A stretch of DNA of 64,000 nt from Lentzea nigeriaca (GTDB lineage Bacteria > Actinomycetota > Actinomycetes > Mycobacteriales > Pseudonocardiaceae), in contig NZ_JAFBCX010000004.1 in the NCBI RefSeq assembly GCF_016907955.1, forward strand, positions 310,001-374,000. Direction: 5' to 3'. The stretch's first letter is position 1, and each line of letters begins with the position of its first letter. Position numbers and translations under genes: made by a program. The notes below the pieces were generated by a model, which saw only the letters and a list, made by a program, of their open reading frames with translations, was not told where the DNA came from and searched no databases. Of this stretch, positions 62,707-64,000 are shown piece by piece.

Positions 62707-63776
62707 GTGACGTCGCCGAACTGGAAGGCCCGGTACGCCGAGATCCGCCCGACGTACGAGGCCTACGAGAAGAAGCTGCGCGAACTCGTCACCACGGTGC
62801 TGGAGCACGCGAAGATCGACGTCGTCCAGGTCGAGGGCCGGGTCAAGACGGTGGACAGCTTCGCCGAGAAGATCAGCCGCAAGTCCGGCAAGTACGCCGA
62901 CCCGCTCAAGGACATGACCGACCTCGTCGGCCTGCGGATCATCGCGTACTACGTCGAGGACGTCGACAAGATCGTCTCGTTGCTGCGCAACGAGTTCAGG
63001 TGATCGAGGAGCACTCGGCGAACAAGCAGAGCGAGCTGGCACCAGACCAGTTCGGCTACATGTCCGACCACCTGATTACCCGCATCGGCAGCAGAGGGGC
63101 GTGGCCGGAGTGGGCGAACTACGCCGAGATTCCAGTCGAGTTCCAGGTGCGCACGACGTTGCAGCACGCGTGGGCCGCGGTGAACCACAAGCTGAGCTAC
63201 AAGCGGGTCGAAGAGGTGCCGACCGCCTTGCAGCGCAGGCTGTTCCGGTTGAGCGCGCTGTTCGAGATGGCGGACGAGCAGTTCTCCGCGATCAGGAAGG
63301 CCGCCGCCGAACTGTCCGACGAGTACTCGGACAACGTGAAGCAGGGCAACCTCGACATCGAGATCGACGCCGACTCTGTCGACGCCTACATCCAGAACAG
63401 CGCCAAGGTCCGCGGCATCATGGCCGCCGCGGTGAAACGTGGGTTCGTGCTGAGCCCGGTCGACGGCCCAGGGGTCGAACAGCCCCGGAGCAGCCTCCTT
63501 CGACTCCTCGACTTCCTTCAGGTCAGGACCATCGGGCAGTTCGACGCCCTCCTGCCGGAGGTGGCCGAAGCCGCCGAGGCCTTGGCCATGAGAAAACAGG
63601 TACACAGGGAAATCTGCCCTGAACTGCATCTGCGCAGCGACGCCGCGGAGCACGAGATCCTCATCATCCTGCTGCTTCTGTACTACGACGTCCCTCAGTC
63701 GCTGTTTAGCACCATTTACAACGCTGGCTGGGAGTTCTTCCTCGAGACCAGGACGCGGTCGAGGAACCGGCAATGA
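62707..63776 (+). pseudogene. RelA/SpoT-domain gene interrupted by a frameshift
   Basis: The first part (62707-63003) encodes the N-terminal half of a small alarmone-synthetase-like (RelA/SpoT) domain: VLEHAKIDVVQVEGRVKTVDSFAEKISRK, YADPLKDMTDLVGLRIIAYYVEDVDKIVSLL. The frame stops at TGA just after RNEFR. The next frame continues without loss (VIEEHSANKQSEL..., DQFGYMSDHLI, VEFQVRTTLQHAWAAVNHKLSYK) to 63776, with a C-terminal extension. One missing G in the AGGTGA at 62998-63003 would restore the reading. GTG at 62707 has GGGAG upstream. It is either a recent mutation or a sequence error. No slippery heptamer is seen. Confidence 0.85.
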
Positions 63777-63842
63777 CCGGCTGCTTCCGCGCGGAGTAGC
63801 TTGGTCGCTGTACAGAACTGCGGCTCACCGAGGAGATGGCTC

Positions 63843-64000
63843 ATGACCGACAACGCCCGGCCAGGGCGCGTTGGCTATCGGGACATCGCGAACGACCTGA
63901 GGCAGCAGATCGACTCCGGCGAGCTACCGCCCGGCAGCCGCGTTCCTGGCGAGAACGATCTCGTGAGCCGGTACGGCGTGGAGCAGCCAACCGCTCGTCG
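63843..64000 (+). CDS. GntR family regulator (N-terminal part, cut by window edge)
   Basis: The first 52 codons of a GntR-type regulator: MTDNARPGRVGYRDIANDLRQQ, IDSGELPPGSRVPGENDLVSRYGVEQPTARR, the winged-helix opening. The ATG at 63843 is preceded by GAGGAG. The effector domain lies beyond the window, so the subfamily is unknown. It is 66 bp downstream of the RelA/SpoT-domain gene on the same strand. Confidence 0.9.
   Translation, partial: MTDNARPGRVGYRDIANDLRQQIDSGELPPGSRVPGENDLVSRYGVEQPTAR

Noticed and set aside
62998..63003. Programmed frameshift in the RelA/SpoT-domain gene
   Set aside because: No slippery heptamer and no downstream pseudoknot were noticed; a mutation or sequence error is simpler.

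Overview
This is a GC-rich chromosomal segment of an actinomycete. Gene content and order point to the Pseudonocardiales (Lentzea, Saccharothrix or Actinosynnema type); this is inferred from family composition, not from a search. From memory of the M. tuberculosis map, the backbone follows secA1-hpf-comF-lpqB-mtrB-mtrA-tmk-sahH ... manA-SIS-manB-DUF3499-metallopeptidase-whiB2-fbiA-fbiB ... manC-wbbL-rmlD-LCP-TIGR03089 (Rv3240c to Rv3268). Accessory genes sit between these conserved blocks.

Layout. 1-2.4 kb: secA (cut by the window edge) and the long-form hibernation factor hpf, then a gene-poor kilobase. 3.4-8.3 kb: comF converging on the lpqB-mtrB-mtrA envelope-stress operon; the comF/lpqB junction is a decayed tandem duplication. 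8.5-10.1 kb: a methyltransferase and tmk. 10.2-15.5 kb: an accessory insert with two XRE-type regulators, a large TerD-like protein, a DUF397 protein and a two-gene immunity-like cassette. 15.6-28.5 kb: ahcY, a membrane protein with a lipase-like motif, small regulators, an orphan GlmL, a P-loop kinase, an oxidoreductase/HxlR pair, and a MarR/fucosidase/permease group. 28.7-30.6 kb: a DUF222-HNH endonuclease gene bracketed by long inverted repeats that are themselves palindromic, probably a mobile unit. 30.6-36.5 kb: a CDF transporter, then manA, an SIS protein, a Trm112-like protein and manB (mannose activation), DUF3499 and a metallopeptidase-fold protein. 36.5-43.8 kb: a very large membrane glycosyltransferase, whiB, an M50 protease, the F420 genes fbiA and fbiB, and a NUDIX hydrolase. 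43.8-60.5 kb: DNA glycosylase, manC and a cell-surface cluster (six further glycosyltransferases including wbbL and a GT2-GT4 fusion, rmlD, rmlB, two LCP ligases), then a TIGR03089 protein and DoxX. 60.6-64 kb: a META lipoprotein, an ArsR/SRPBCC operon with clear operator repeats, a tiny secreted peptide, a frameshifted RelA/SpoT-domain gene and the start of a GntR regulator.

How the genes work together. manA, manB and manC supply GDP-mannose. rmlB and rmlD make dTDP-rhamnose (rmlA and rmlC are outside the window). WbbL and the other glycosyltransferases use such sugars for the arabinogalactan linker and surface glycans, and the LCP proteins probably attach the polymers to peptidoglycan. MtrAB-LpqB couples envelope state to division.

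The strongest candidate for something under-described is the HNH gene with nested inverted repeats. Next are the hairpin that covers the fucosidase start, the orphan immunity-like pair beside a TerD-like protein, the frameshifted alarmone-domain gene, and two small ORFs.
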